The position numbers and the translations under genes were made by a program. The notes under the pieces are model-generated. The model made no database searches. It saw only the letters and a list, made by a program, of their open reading frames with translations, and was not told the origin of the DNA. A stretch of 64,000 bases of DNA from Paragonimus westermani (lineage: Eukaryota; Platyhelminthes; Trematoda; Plagiorchiida; Troglotrematidae). The stretch lies in contig QNGE01000148.1 of NCBI GenBank assembly GCA_008508345.1, forward strand, positions 122,485-186,484. The letters run 5' to 3'. Of this stretch, positions 46,801 to 59,623 are shown in pieces. Positions within the stretch are counted from its first letter, which is position 1, and each line of letters opens with the position of its first letter.

Positions 46801-49800
46801 TTTGAGAAGAATGCTGTCGCTATGGAAGTGAAAACTGTTTTAAGTTTGACGTTTCCATCTTCTTACGGTCCAAGATGTCAAGCTGACTTTCCCATTTTGT
46901 TGTGGACACTCATGCGCAAATAGCTGTGTAAACCCTTTGTATTTGATTCTTTCGGAAACCAAAAGTTTTCTAGGGATTTCTGTAGATTCTCCGTTTGTGG
47001 TAACCGAGAAAAGTAGATCAGTGAACAGGTATCTGAAGAACTTATTGCCACCTACACTAATCTGCTGGAACCGTTGCCCCAAAGTTATCCTTAGGTGTTG
47101 CAAGCCATGAACGCGGGTAACATAGGGTATTCATTCGGGAAATCCACACTGGTGGCATATGCTTTGAATACACCTCGAACTTGACCACACTCCATACTCG
47201 TCATAGTTTCCAATGACAAGCTCACATTTGAAAACGCCACATCCACGCCGGAGTGAAGAGGAATGCTTCTTGTATTGTTTTCCTGTTAGTTCAGTATCAT
47301 GACGTGTGTTTCCCCCTGATATGGTCGTTTACTATAACAACACGGGTCTTCTACTGCACATTGTGCAGTGTAATGATGCACCGTCCTGCAGATACCGAAC
47401 GTAACCCATACCTCTTAGTGGCTGCAGCATAAGTAATGCCCGGATAAGCAGGATGGAATCTCCAGTTGGATCACTTCAATCAGCTCTCTCAAACGTACAT
47501 CTTCTGGCTATTTCAGATCAGTGATGACTGCATTGGAACACTGTCTGCCTGTTGTGAATGTTAGGTGGATCAGTCACAGTTTATTGAGACAAAACTTTCA
47601 GGTACTTATAGGGTCATCTTGTTGATAGATATCACAGTTAGAAACATTGTTGAAAAATGGTGGATATTACTCCCTTTACAAGCCAGTCGCTTTCAAGGAT
47701 GTTGGGTTACAGATAAAGCCAAATTCATTCAGAGGTAAATTTCCGTCTTGAACTTATTTACTTCCTTAGAAACAGTTAGCCTTTATTATCCGAAGAAGCT
47801 GAACCCCTTATAAAAATTTTGTTGAACTGTCAAACACTCTATTCTATCTACTGGACCATTTGAAAGAAAACAGAAAGGTTCCGGGGGTCAAAAGTAAGAC
47901 ACTCCTGAATTTGTGGTTACTTCACAGCTACCGAATCCCAAGCTACTCACCGCTCTATTTGCAGTGGGTTCAGGTTCAGTTTTCTCACATTACCCTGGAT
48001 CTCCAACCTATCTTAGGGAAAAATGGCTTTCATACAAACTTTTCACTAAGGAACAGATTATGTCGGCCGAAACTGAACGGTCGCTGATACTTTGGACCGT
48101 TTTTTTTTGGGATGGGGCAGTTGACTCATGAACATTGTCAAGCATGATAGGACCTAGTCCAGTTCATCCAAGGAAAATATGTACACCCTTTTCGAAGCCT
48201 ATTATACGCTGGATCCGGAGCGGATAGTTTCTATGTTAAGCAAATTCTACGATTCTGGGGACAAGCCACTTAAATCAGGGATCACTAAGCACTTTTCGGA
48301 TGTCCTTTCTAAAGTATGGTGAAGGTACTGTTCCGGTCCACCGATATGTTTTGGTCACGTCCTTTTATACTTCACTTCAAGATATCTTCCATCAGGTTTT
48401 GTGAATTATTTTAATTATCATCTGTTTATGTGCTAATTTCTGTTTATTTATGTTGGTGTAGAAGGTTGCAGCTTACTGATTCACTCTGTCTGTGCTGGTG
48501 AACCCTTCTAAGGGGGAGTGGTTTTACCTTAAAACTAGACTCCAATTCTATTGGCCTATTATGAACACAGGTTCTATGGAGCTGCCCTACACAACGGGAT
48601 CAACCGACTGGTTTGAAATACTTTCTTTTTTGATGCCGTGAAAGCTCTAATGATAATGGTTAGAGACCTGGAGTCATAACACGCAGGCTAAAAGTTGCCC
48701 CGCTCAAAAAGTGTGCCCGAATGAATAAGCTTCCAAAATCAGTCACCACAATGGAACTAGAGTAAAATATGAAATGCCTGCTAAGAGAAAACTTATGAGT
48801 TTCAATCAGCAGCTGATGCAGAATCTCGCTCTCGATCGAACATCAATCAAAATATGTTAAAGAAGATAGGGGGATTTCTTACACTCAAAGACAATCAAAC
48901 CAATGCTTCGCAGAATATGAGGTTCAGCTCAGGAAAAATTGATGGCAGTTGCTTTCAATTCAAGGTTGATAAGCTGCCAACTGTGATGTCAGCTGCACTG
49001 AAAAAACATCCAAAATAATGGCATGATATATGCAACCCGAATTACGCCATAACTTCGAAAGCATATTATCAAAATAGTACGAGCCTCAAAAAGTATGGTA
49101 GTAGTTAAGGGACATTTTCTAGCCATGTCAAAAAGTGTCAGTAGTTCCTTTGGTCTGTCTCAGTTGAATTGGATAGAACTTGTCCAAAAAAGCTTGGTTT
49201 ATGCTGATTTCCAACAACTTTTTCGACTGAACTGTTGACATCACCTTCGAGAATGTACTACTGTGCCCATAATAAGGAGACCATTTTAATGCTGAAAATC
49301 TGAGAAACCAAAACAAAGTGACTTGAAGAAATAAAACACGGTCTGATAAGGAGACCGGAAAATGTGGAATGTCATGTGCGGGGTAGGAGTTTTACTGGAG
49401 CACTCCATAGACTCAAACTCCAGTCTACCAGCAATGCTGTAATATCCGAAAGTAAGAGGACACAGCAGAATCTCTCTGGGAGAAGGAGAAAATTTTATGG
49501 TGTTGTGCAAATATCGTCTGCATCCAGCACAGTACTTTCTGCCAAAGTTAGGTCTGATGTGAACCCAACACAAGAATTCGGTCTAAGATATCTTCGGCTG
49601 AATTAAAAGTTCCTTAACTTGAATAATTGATAGTAATTTCCTCGCAAGAAGCGGACGGTCTAACAATATCCAGGTTCGGCACACCGAAGTTTGTTGTGTT
49701 CAGAGTAAAAGATCTGTGCATATTGTCATCAGTTACCGTTAAACGTAACGACCATATAGTCCTGCCTACTAGTTGCTTGCGAAATTGTAAGTCACAAGAA

Positions 49801-50469
49801 GGTATTAATGGGAAATTTACTGAGTACACAAATTTAGTCACGAGTGCATCCGTCGCGACATTATATACAAAGCCAAACTGAATTAGTCGAAGTGCCGTGT
49901 TCACCTCAGTGGGGTACTACTAGGTTGAATTGTCTCCACAAAAAGAAACACCTCTCTCGAAGTTAGCCCTTTGAGGAAAGTCCAGTGATTCCAACAGAGT
50001 TGGGCAACTGACTGTCTAGATAGGGTCATGTTTCTGCAGTTTGTGATTCATGAATATTTAACGTAAAATTGCAGAATCGTACCAAACGAAGCAACTTGAT
50101 TGATCAGGACGGCCGGAATAAGACTTTTTTCCATATAGGCAGTAAGATGTCTATGTCAATCACAAAGACAGTATACAGGTGTGGCTGAAACGAGTGAAAG
50201 GGCGGTTCATTCTTCAGCAATGTGGAAAACGCTCAAAAGTAAATTAACCAAAGACTGATAAGCTCTTCGAAGAAGGTTCCTGGTGGATTGTTTCTTGAAA
50301 TATCATTATGTTACTGTTAATCCTTCAATAAAACTTCACGCTGCAAACTGTCAGTCAGGATTTTTATCACAACACATGTTATTGTGAATATTCGTCAAGA
50401 GTTATACGGGAGTTTTACAGTTCCTTTTGTCAACCTGTAAACTTTGTCTCTACTGTTGTTTAATCGAAC
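40860..50469. other. No gene recognised
   Basis: Nearly 10 kb with ORFs of at most 99 codons (45828-46127 minus; 49286-49573 minus; 49614-49904 minus with a mirror frame on plus). None has a domain I recognise. A very weak B-box-like gttcgaatt near 44130 was considered and not called. Confidence 0.4.
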
Positions 50470-50801
50470 TGCTCGAAGATTTCGACCTGACCCAGAAATC
50501 CCAGTCACAAGGTTATCGGTTAGAAGTAACGGGCAGTAGCGATGCCTTTCATTGAGACAGTTCAGCGAAGAGACATTGGTTGAAACTTCATGTATGAAAA
50601 TCCGGTCATGCCTAATGTGAGCACACTGAGTCAAGGAGCAACGCGGTTGCACCAGAAATGAGTGAACTTGGTTCAAATTCTATTTCGTTGCAAAGATATG
50701 CACTGCTGACGGCCCGTAGCTGGAACACAGCTCGAGTATAGTTCCTCTTTTTGAAATGGGCTAGCAGGGAAGTCAACAATAGTACGAGTGAGGTTCACTG
50801 T
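50470..50801 (+). mobile_element. SINE copy E, full length, ancient
   Basis: Matches the SINE over its whole length with many substitutions: gatttcgacctg and ggttatcggtt in the 5' domain, gtcatgcctaatgtgag at the start of the tRNA-like part, ggttcaaattc as a B box, gatatgcactgctgac, agctcgagtatag and a worn tail gtgaggttcactg. It starts in the 5' domain, which shows independently that this domain belongs to the element. The hammerhead core is broken (CUGACGG; GAAC for GAAA). Confidence 0.7.
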
Positions 50802-53800
50802 TAATAAACTTTCCCACTAAAACCTCAAAACATTGTCTACCCAAACCTGATCTGGTTCTTGCTTGTACACTCTAAGTTGCTAAATGTCGAGTAATTTGGA
50901 AGCAGTGTTCAAATGCGAAAAACGTTTAAGCAGTGTCAGGAGGCAGTTTATTTTGATATCCTTTGAAATACAAAGATACAGATCAGTCTACTTGATATGC
51001 GCGTATGATAAATTTTACCGATTTGATAACCGTACAATTTTATTTAACCACATTAAAAGTATTTGTTAAAAGTTATTCAATCACGTTCTGACTTACAAGC
51101 AAGGTGAGTAATCTGTTCGTAAACATTAAATATGTATATTTCATGAGCCAAATCAGTGGAAATTTTCGGGGGGTGAACTCGAGAATGTAAGTGAAACCGT
51201 TCTCCTACTTTTTAACCAGCAACAGAATACTAACCACAAATGGCATCTATTTCATCTCTTGACTATCAGTAGTCAATCTTACTGAGATACATTGCATATA
51301 AACATAGCAATTCTAAAGTATATTCACGATGTCAGTACCAGGTAGACACCTTGAGTAAGTTCTAGCTCTCATTCATAATTCAACAAAGCGACCAATCCGA
51401 AAACAATTTCAAAGCTCCAGCTGTGTCTTCCCAACTGATGTGTCTCAGCTTAACGACAAAAACATGTATTTTTACCTCCAACCTGATAATAGTTTATAAG
51501 TTTTGGCTGGCTTACTTTTCTAAATAGAACAGTCGTTTGCTCATTAACAGCGCATGGTTTTACGCAGCTGTGTTCTTGTCAGGTTGGATCCAATTAAGCA
51601 TACGGCAGAATCATTTCGGTGTATTTAGCAGACGATATATGTGTACTTTGACAAAAACTATCGCACTGTAGCAAATGAGAAGAGAACAAGGGAATGTTGG
51701 CTAGTGTACAATTTTATAAACTCGTGTCCAGACTTGATCACGTAATGTAATTCAGCGTTTGCTGTTTAATGCAGTTTTATCTCGAGAACTCCCTTATAAA
51801 CGAAATCTTTGTTTTAGAATTACCAACGACTCAAAAATAGAAGCCTGAGAATGAAAATAGAATTTGTGCAAGAATGCCTGTCTACTAGTTCAGCCATACT
51901 ATAGTAACCAAGATTGGTTGGCACGTGCTGTGGTTGCAAATCTAATTTGAATCTCCAGCTTCACATGTCTGCGGTAGAATTTTTACCACTGGCTAATTAC
52001 GGATCTTATGAGGAAGTAACAGTAGTTCGAGTAAGAGAGCTGACCGTACTGACTATAACTGAAACGTCGACTTCCGTGATCAGAAGTTGGAACACTTCGT
52101 GATATTCTTCGATTCCCCAACACCGTCAAGATTAGTCTTGTTGCGCTGGCCATATTTCCTAGGCATATGATTAGTGCTACGTGAGAATAAGCTGTTGTTT
52201 CGGCCGTCTTGGTTGCGACCCAGTAAGTCTATGGCGCTAACTGAACCGTCAATTTTACAAGGATGTTAGCACTTAGAGCTCGACGATAGATTCGGTGGCT
52301 GTTTTAGCGCCAGCACGTGGCTTTCAACCTTTTAAGTTCTCCCTTTTAAAGTGCGGTGGATATATCGACTTTTTAAATCAAATAGACTGTTTCAGGCTGT
52401 GCCATACTAGGGTGTACGGGGTGATTGCACAATTGTCTTTTCTCTCCATTACTTGGTTTTGCGTGTGGTTAAACTTCCTTGAAGGTAATCCATCATAATT
52501 ACGACCGCGTAGCGACTGGCCCTTTATGGTCAGTCAGCAGTCTTACATCATGAGTAAACAGAAGCGTTGCCGGAAAATAGAGCAAATTGTTTTCCACTTA
52601 TTTGCTCATTAAGTACACATCAATTTGCCATTTAAAGGGAAGCATCCAAGTAGAGTTTGTAGACACATACAACGAGCGTACGTCGTTTGCAACGCTGGTG
52701 TCATTATTCTAGACATGGTAATTGCAAGACGGACGCGGCAAATAGAGATTCAGACCTACTGCAGCTAGAGTGACTCATCATTGTTGATGCTAATATTCTG
52801 AGTCTCTTTCAAGGCAAACAAAGCTTAACTGAACACAAGAAGTAACAGCGTGAGAAAGAATGAAGTACAAAGAAACCAACTACATCTCTTAGAATGACAA
52901 CTTTCGTCCAGCAAAAACATTTAGAGAAAAAATCCTCTGTAATCATGCTAGACAAATTCGGCGATGAAAATGTGCCCAATTTTTTCCAGAACAAAACAAT
53001 GCGACAAATTTATTGCGTCAATCGAATTTACCGGTAAATTTTATTAAATATATCTTGCTGAAGAATGTCACTTTTCCCACTCCAAACCGTCTTCTTCTTT
53101 GTGAAAATGATTTTGAGCGATCAGAATGGGTAAAAAATTTCGGAACTACCCGGTGGTAACCTTCACTGTTTTCACCTGGTCGACCTTTATTCCGCTATGT
53201 TCAATGACGGTCTTATAACTTTAGATACTATTTTTAGTAACTGTTCTACAATCTCCTGACCCGAGAATGTTTGTAGGTCAGTAGTTAAATACCCAGTATT
53301 TTTCTCTCTAACGCACACGTTTTGGAACTGGATGAAGAGGCCTTTTGCATTCCTATGTTGATTTGACTTGAGAGCAATTTGCCGGACAGTCGCATTAATC
53401 CCGGGACCAAGACTTTCCGTTTTCTTTATTACAAGAAGAAAAAGTCGATTTCTATCACTCACGTTACCATTCTGTGGATGATCCTGCGTAACTTTTCAGA
53501 CGTTCACAACACTGGGCAGTCCATAGTTTAATCTAACCACTTTGGGGCTTCTCTGGCTGATTTAAGTGACGACCACGATATTACAGGGTTCTACCATCTA
53601 ATTCATGCGACTAAAAGGCATTGCATAAAACTTTGGCCAGTTGAATCAGTATCATACCCACTCGTATCAGATAAACGTTATTATCCGTGAGCGATGAATT
53701 TCAGTAATATGTCTTGCAGCTGTGAATAGTGTTCTATGTTGCCGTAGTCTTGTTACAGTGTGTACGATTTCTTTTTACGGGCTGTAAGGTGAGGGTAATT

Positions 53801-56800
53801 GGAACGTGCGTAAGCGATGAGATTATTTCACGTTAATGGCAGCGTGCAAACCCACACGATAAAATGTTAGAAGTAATGCATACGGTGCTTGATCAATGGC
53901 CACACACAGTCCAGAGTTTACATATAGAATGTGGGCCCAAATTTAGCTTCTTTCAACATGAGATTAGAGTACCGCAGTGATTTACGCTTAGCAGAGGGGT
54001 TGCTATGACAATGACACGTTTTGGGGTGGAAAAGTCAAAGAAATGTCCAACGGTTCTTATCGCTACAGTTCAACAGAGAAGAAGCAGAGGTTCACTTTAT
54101 AAGACAGAGTTCAAGGATGAACGTCATTCAGGAGCCTGGAATGCTCACCCTGTAGCACTCGTTCTATTAATGGGTGCACTAAAAAATGGAACAGTTACAA
54201 AGATACAATCACTCTGCCGTTATACAGGAGTAGAACTTATGCCGGTCTCTATCTCAGCAAAACAGCTGGTATATTTTCTTCCGGAGACAACGGGGACATT
54301 AGATGCAAGGAACATCCAGAATGTAAAGCCAAATTGTAAGTGTTACGACTAGCTGAAATTCGTCAATAATTGTTCTCTAGAAAGTGTACATGCTCACTGT
54401 TTGACAGTATCCTAATCTGCATGTAATCGTGCCATTGCATAGCGATAAACGTTGGTATTTTGACGCCAACTAATTGCATTTTCCATATGTAGTCTGGTTC
54501 AAGGTGCTAGTATCAATCGGTATGCTTATCATAGTCTGAGGTCTGTCTTGAAGGCACGGTTATTGCTTATTATTTGCAGTAATCTGCAAGATCACGCTTG
54601 TTTTTGAAAGGTTCAAAATCTGCTAACGTACACGGCATATTTATGATGGACCCCCGATGCTCAACTTGAACACACGTCTTTTGGGGATGCTTAGTATGAG
54701 GTAAAACTTTCTTTCTCAATCTGTTGTGGACACATTCCTCGGTTTACATGAGACTAAGCCAACCCAGACAACAGGTTACTTTACATTGGTGAAAAGTTCA
54801 ACCACATGTTCAGCAGTTCATGCGCGGCTGAACGCCACGAAGAATTGTTTTCATGGCACACCATTTTGACAGCTCATTGCTAAGTGGTTACTGCCGGATC
54901 GTGTTTCCATTAAAACGTTTCGTTGTTGTGTAGTGGATCACCGCATGTCTAAGGTCAGCGATGTTTGATCTATATGCATTGTAACCTTTCAACACTTATA
55001 GGTCATCACATGAATTCTGTACATCCGCACTACTTGACCTTCCTCTGCCAACAGAACACTAGACTTAATCAGTTAACCTTCATTTTATTCACTAGATAGG
55101 GGTCTATACAAACACAATCAAATAAACACATTTTCGAAGTGATGGGTTGGGGTTTCCGTTCATCATAGAAGCACATGATCACCGAACTTAGGGTAATGAC
55201 GAAAGACACGAACGTCCTGAACAGATTGGTGTGATTTCCGTTAGTCACGTCGACAAGTGTCTGGTGAGACCAATTTGTAGCGGTTGCAAGGAAGGCTGTA
55301 AAACTGGAAACAGTTGCTGTCAGGAATAGGTTTGAAAATAGATGTCAGAAATGGTCACCTGCACTCTCTTTTTGCCTCTATTTTTATATCATCTCATCAG
55401 GTACATACTGCAGTGCTATTGACTACATAACAATTAAACAAGATTGCGGAAAAGAAACGCAGGACCACACTCGAACACATGATCACACAACTTGTATATA
55501 CATACACGAACAATGAGACGGCTCCTTTACCGCGGTGGTTTCGGAGTGACGTCCATGACTTTCTGTTGCAAGGGAAGCAGTTGCCGCTTGAGCGTAACAA
55601 AGTTTTAACGAATTGAAGCGGCCACCGATTTTTCGTTATGCAAATAAATTCGAAGGCATGAATACTGATAACCTTATATCTAAAATCCAACGAATGACGT
55701 GCGACGGAAAATTCTGGTTGTTTGAGCAGCCCAGTTGCGAAGTATTAGTTGCAGCAGCCTGTTTCAAGAGCTGGCTTCTGGACATGACACAGATTATGCA
55801 ATGCACCTCTGAAGCATAGTTAGCTGCATCTTTTCAGTCTGCGGGTTTATATAGGCAGAGCTAGATCAGAATCTGTCAAGCTATGTTCTACGCTTTCCCC
55901 AGGTATGATCACGTTCCTATTGTAAAGTACGCGCGTTGTAACCACGTTGTAACCACGAATTTAAAAACAATGCTATCAAAGACCCCTTCCCATTATGCAG
56001 CCCCCGAAAACGGCCGGAGTTTTAGCACTTTTCTCCAGGTTGCTTCTGTACACTTAGCTGGACCTAGTGGAATTGAAATATCACGTTCCAAAACGAAGTC
56101 ATTTGGCACTATATCAAATCATGTTTGTCATAAATTGTTGTTCAGTATTTTCCAACACTTCGCCGGGTTTATACTTAACCCAGAACGTTAGGGTTTGAGT
56201 AAGTTTCTTTGTGCTGCTTGATACGAAAAAAAGCCAGTATCATCATAGTTTAATTGCTAACGAGAGGATTGCGCGTGTCTGTGATCAAAATTGCGGTTGC
56301 CATGCAGTCGTATAGATGACAGAAAACTCAGTTTCCATTGGACAACAAAATTTTACCTTTCTCCACCAATAATGTTATCTAGAAAGAAGAAAAATATAAA
56401 ATGTTTGCCAGAATGGTGGCAAAGAATCGTGCAGGTTTGTGGTTGTCCCAAGACCGGTTAAACACGGGCAGCGACAGAAAAAGAGAGGGCCACTAGATTG
56501 GAGGATACCGAACGTTCGGGCACCTGACTAACAGAGCATATCAGTGGTTTTTGTAGTATGCCCTGCCTGAAGCTTTAACAACACGCTAGATGAGGTTTAA
56601 AGCAGTTTAGAAGCAAACAACTAGTGAGTCTTCAACGTCCGATAGAGGAATACGGTGTTTTTGTTTAAGGAACAAGTGTGATAAAATCCTTATGGATCAG
56701 TTGTTGGCTGATCAACATTAAAATAGGATGAAAATGACACATTTGACAGCGATGATACTGAGCTGTTACGTGGCGTATTCCTTGAACACTGCTATACTGC

Positions 56801-59242
56801 AAGGAGAGAAATGTGATGGTGCTGCTTGTTCAGAGAAGAGGCTGACCTGAACTGACTTACCTGCAGTACAGAATATAGAGAGTTAGCTCATCTGGTGGCC
56901 GCTTTGGATAGCTAAAGTAGTGACTCTGTCACTACTTTCATCTTGGCACGTAAAATAAAATGTTTTCTAGGTTGTACATACACATAGATACCCAACACAT
57001 ACATAGAGGATTGGGAAAGTACTATTAACGCGAGATAAGAAGCGTCCGCTGATTAGGATAGTCTAAGTGCGGAAGCAATTCTGCTGGGAAATGAGTCAAA
57101 CCTGTCCGTGTTGTGAATGGTGTTTCATCTCCTGTGAATGGTCACTTAAGTTCAATGTGATTTAATTGCAGATACAATGAACAAGGTCACTAACAAACAG
57201 ACGCTTGATCATCACGTTGGTCTCTTAATCAGAAAGTCATCTATCAGGACCACTTTCATTCTCAACTGTAGAGCTTCTGCAGAAACTGAAGATCAATCAC
57301 GGTTCCAATCATGGGCTGGAGTTCCAGTCATGACTTAATTTTATTTTGTTTCTAAAGCGATTACATTTCCTACCATCCAAACTTTACCTCGTAAAGCCTA
57401 GAGTGCAGATTATGTGGCAGTTGCGAGAGGTTTATTCTGCAGATAGCCCACAGTTTCCCAAGACGCTAATGTTACTAATTTGTCTACACTTGGTGGGTAA
57501 ATGACCACTCTGTCACTCTTGATCCAGCGATGTGTCACAGATAACGTACTACCAACCTCCATGTTAGTATATTACATGCGACTTCAAGTCAACCTTTTCT
57601 ATCATGTGCAGTTCGTCATTCAGGAGCAATAAATCACTTTGAATTGTTCGAAAGTGAGTGTGAAACAGACGGAGGCACTTCTACAAGCATTTTTACACTA
57701 ATCTATTACACTACAGAAAGGTTACACTCGTGTGCCAACAACCGCGGCACAAATTTTTCAAAACAATACTTGAGATGCTTCGTCAACTTCGCAATAGCCG
57801 TTGAGCGAAGCACATTGCGCAAACAGTCATCATCTGACCACATTTTGTCAGTTTCTTCTATGGTCATTTAGAAGAAGTCTACTTTATTTAAAAAAAACCG
57901 AATGACTATAAAAACAATTTACGATTAACTAGGTGTTCTTTTTCTGATGCCTTACATTGGAATTAATCACATATATACGGAAGACGAGTTAATGTCTTGT
58001 TTTGTTTAAGCTTCATCTAGAACGACTGCTTATAACGTTTCCCAGAGTTGATTGCTCTACCAGAGGCAGGATTTTGTGATTGACTGTATACTCACATTAG
58101 GGTTCGTATCGACCAGTTTTATTATCTAATAGGGCTGTATGCAGCCTCCTCTTTGTGATGACATGAATTTGACAGAGACGTTTGTTGTCGAATAATACAT
58201 TCAAAATCTTATAAACGTAGAACCGTTAGTTCAAAACTGTAGGGTTGATAAAATACTTCGATAAAAAGGTAAAAACTGGACAAACAGCTTTAATCGTTGC
58301 AGTCAGTTAACACTTCGTCTGACTTGCTTTCATTCTGATACATTTTAGGAGAAGTGAGTGTTGAGTCACTGGAAACATCGGAATCTCTATATCCCTAGAA
58401 CAATGGAGCCGGGTTTTTCACAATTCCTCAAGTTACACAATAAATCGTTCAGAATCAAAACCGTAATGCACACAGTACCTTTTGCTTGATGGCAATTCAC
58501 TGAGGTTTCAACAAAGTAATTGTGTTTTCAAGAGTTTTTAACTATCATAGCACTTGTAGTGAGAAAATCACTTGGATATCTTTTTCCATTAACTACGGTA
58601 AAAAATGACATACGATATACTGCCACATATCTGTCGATAAAATTAATGTAACTGTCTGAACCTCATTGAGGTGGGGTCAGAATATTGGTGGATTAATGGC
58701 TGTGTTGGACAAAACATCGACAAGACCTTCGCTTTTCCACTTGATGGTAGTCAGAATAACGGCTTGGTTTTTCACTGGCATGTTCAAATCACAAGTGCAA
58801 TTAAGCACAAACGGATCAATCTGCGCTGGTCATTTTCACAGAAACACAATCTCATGGAAGGAAGCAAACACTGGAAACACGGGATACAGAGAGAAGCTAT
58901 TCTCAGCCTTTTGAAAGAAAGAGTTTGGTGAGAGATTTGTTTTATTTTGGCACCGCCAAACCGATTATCCAAAGAACACTAGAACATGACAATCAAAAGA
59001 ATGGTGGTTGACGTGAAAATAAATCGCGTTCTCATGCTTATCGATGCATCCAAGCACATGTAGATAGATTACAGTGATGAAGTGGGGGCAGTAAATGTGA
59101 AAACCAATTTGGCCTGACCACTCGGCCCATTGCATTCTGGTGTTATTATACCAATGTAAATACAACGTCAATAAGATAATTTTGAATGTAGACAAACACA
59201 TGAGTGGTATACTGACTACCAACATAAATAAAGTATTGCCTT
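50802..59242. other. No gene recognised
   Basis: ORFs of up to 115 codons occur (54005-54352 plus; 55883-56191 plus; 55397-55690 minus). The 54005 frame has no signal peptide or domain I recognise and ends NCKCYD. No repeats of the families above were noticed. Confidence 0.4.
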
Positions 59243-59623
59243 GCAGGTTTAATGAGATCAGTGATTTCGACCTGTCTTGGAAGTCCTAATCGTGGGGTTA
59301 TCGGTTGGTGTTAACAGGACAGTTACTGTGTCTCCTCTCGAGACGGTCGTGCAACCTGATCACTGTTCACAAGTGAAAGTGGGTGAATGTTCAGATTTGA
59401 TAATTCGGTCATGTCCAGTGTGAGGTCGATGGCGCGGTGGTTAACACGATTGCCTCATGAACGTGTGGCCGGAGTTCTAGTGCCGGTCGTGGCAAGGATA
59501 TGCACTACTGACGAGCTCTAATCTGAGCGAAACTCGAGTCTGGTGCTTCTTTTCGAAAGAGGCTGGCTGGAAAGTCTATGTGAATGCGAACGTTGCGATC
59601 AAGTGTGAGTGATGTTCTACTTG
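59243..59623 (+). mobile_element. SINE copy D, full length
   Basis: A 381-bp plus-strand copy that aligns end to end with copy A. Parts: the 5' domain (59243-59429, starting gcaggtttaatgag), an A box tggcgcggtgg (59430-59440), a B-box site agttctagtgc (59473-59483) that has diverged, a hammerhead (59502-59546) and a tail ending ctacttg at 59623. No convincing target-site duplication was seen at the ends. The mutated B box would weaken Pol III transcription from this copy. Confidence 0.88.
59502..59546 (+). ncRNA. Hammerhead ribozyme in SINE copy D
   Basis: Reads GCACUA, CUGACGA, stem II GCUC/GAGC with loop UAAUCU, GAAA, ACUCGAGU and C, then UGGUGC. Stem I keeps all six pairs (one U-G) although its 3' strand differs from copies A and B. 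The core is canonical apart from the free base 7. It is expected to fold, though activity has not been tested. Confidence 0.85.

Noticed and set aside
54005..54352. 115-codon ORF on the plus strand
   Set aside because: No recognisable domain, signal peptide or neighbouring exon. The length is within what chance gives in a 64-kb eukaryotic window.
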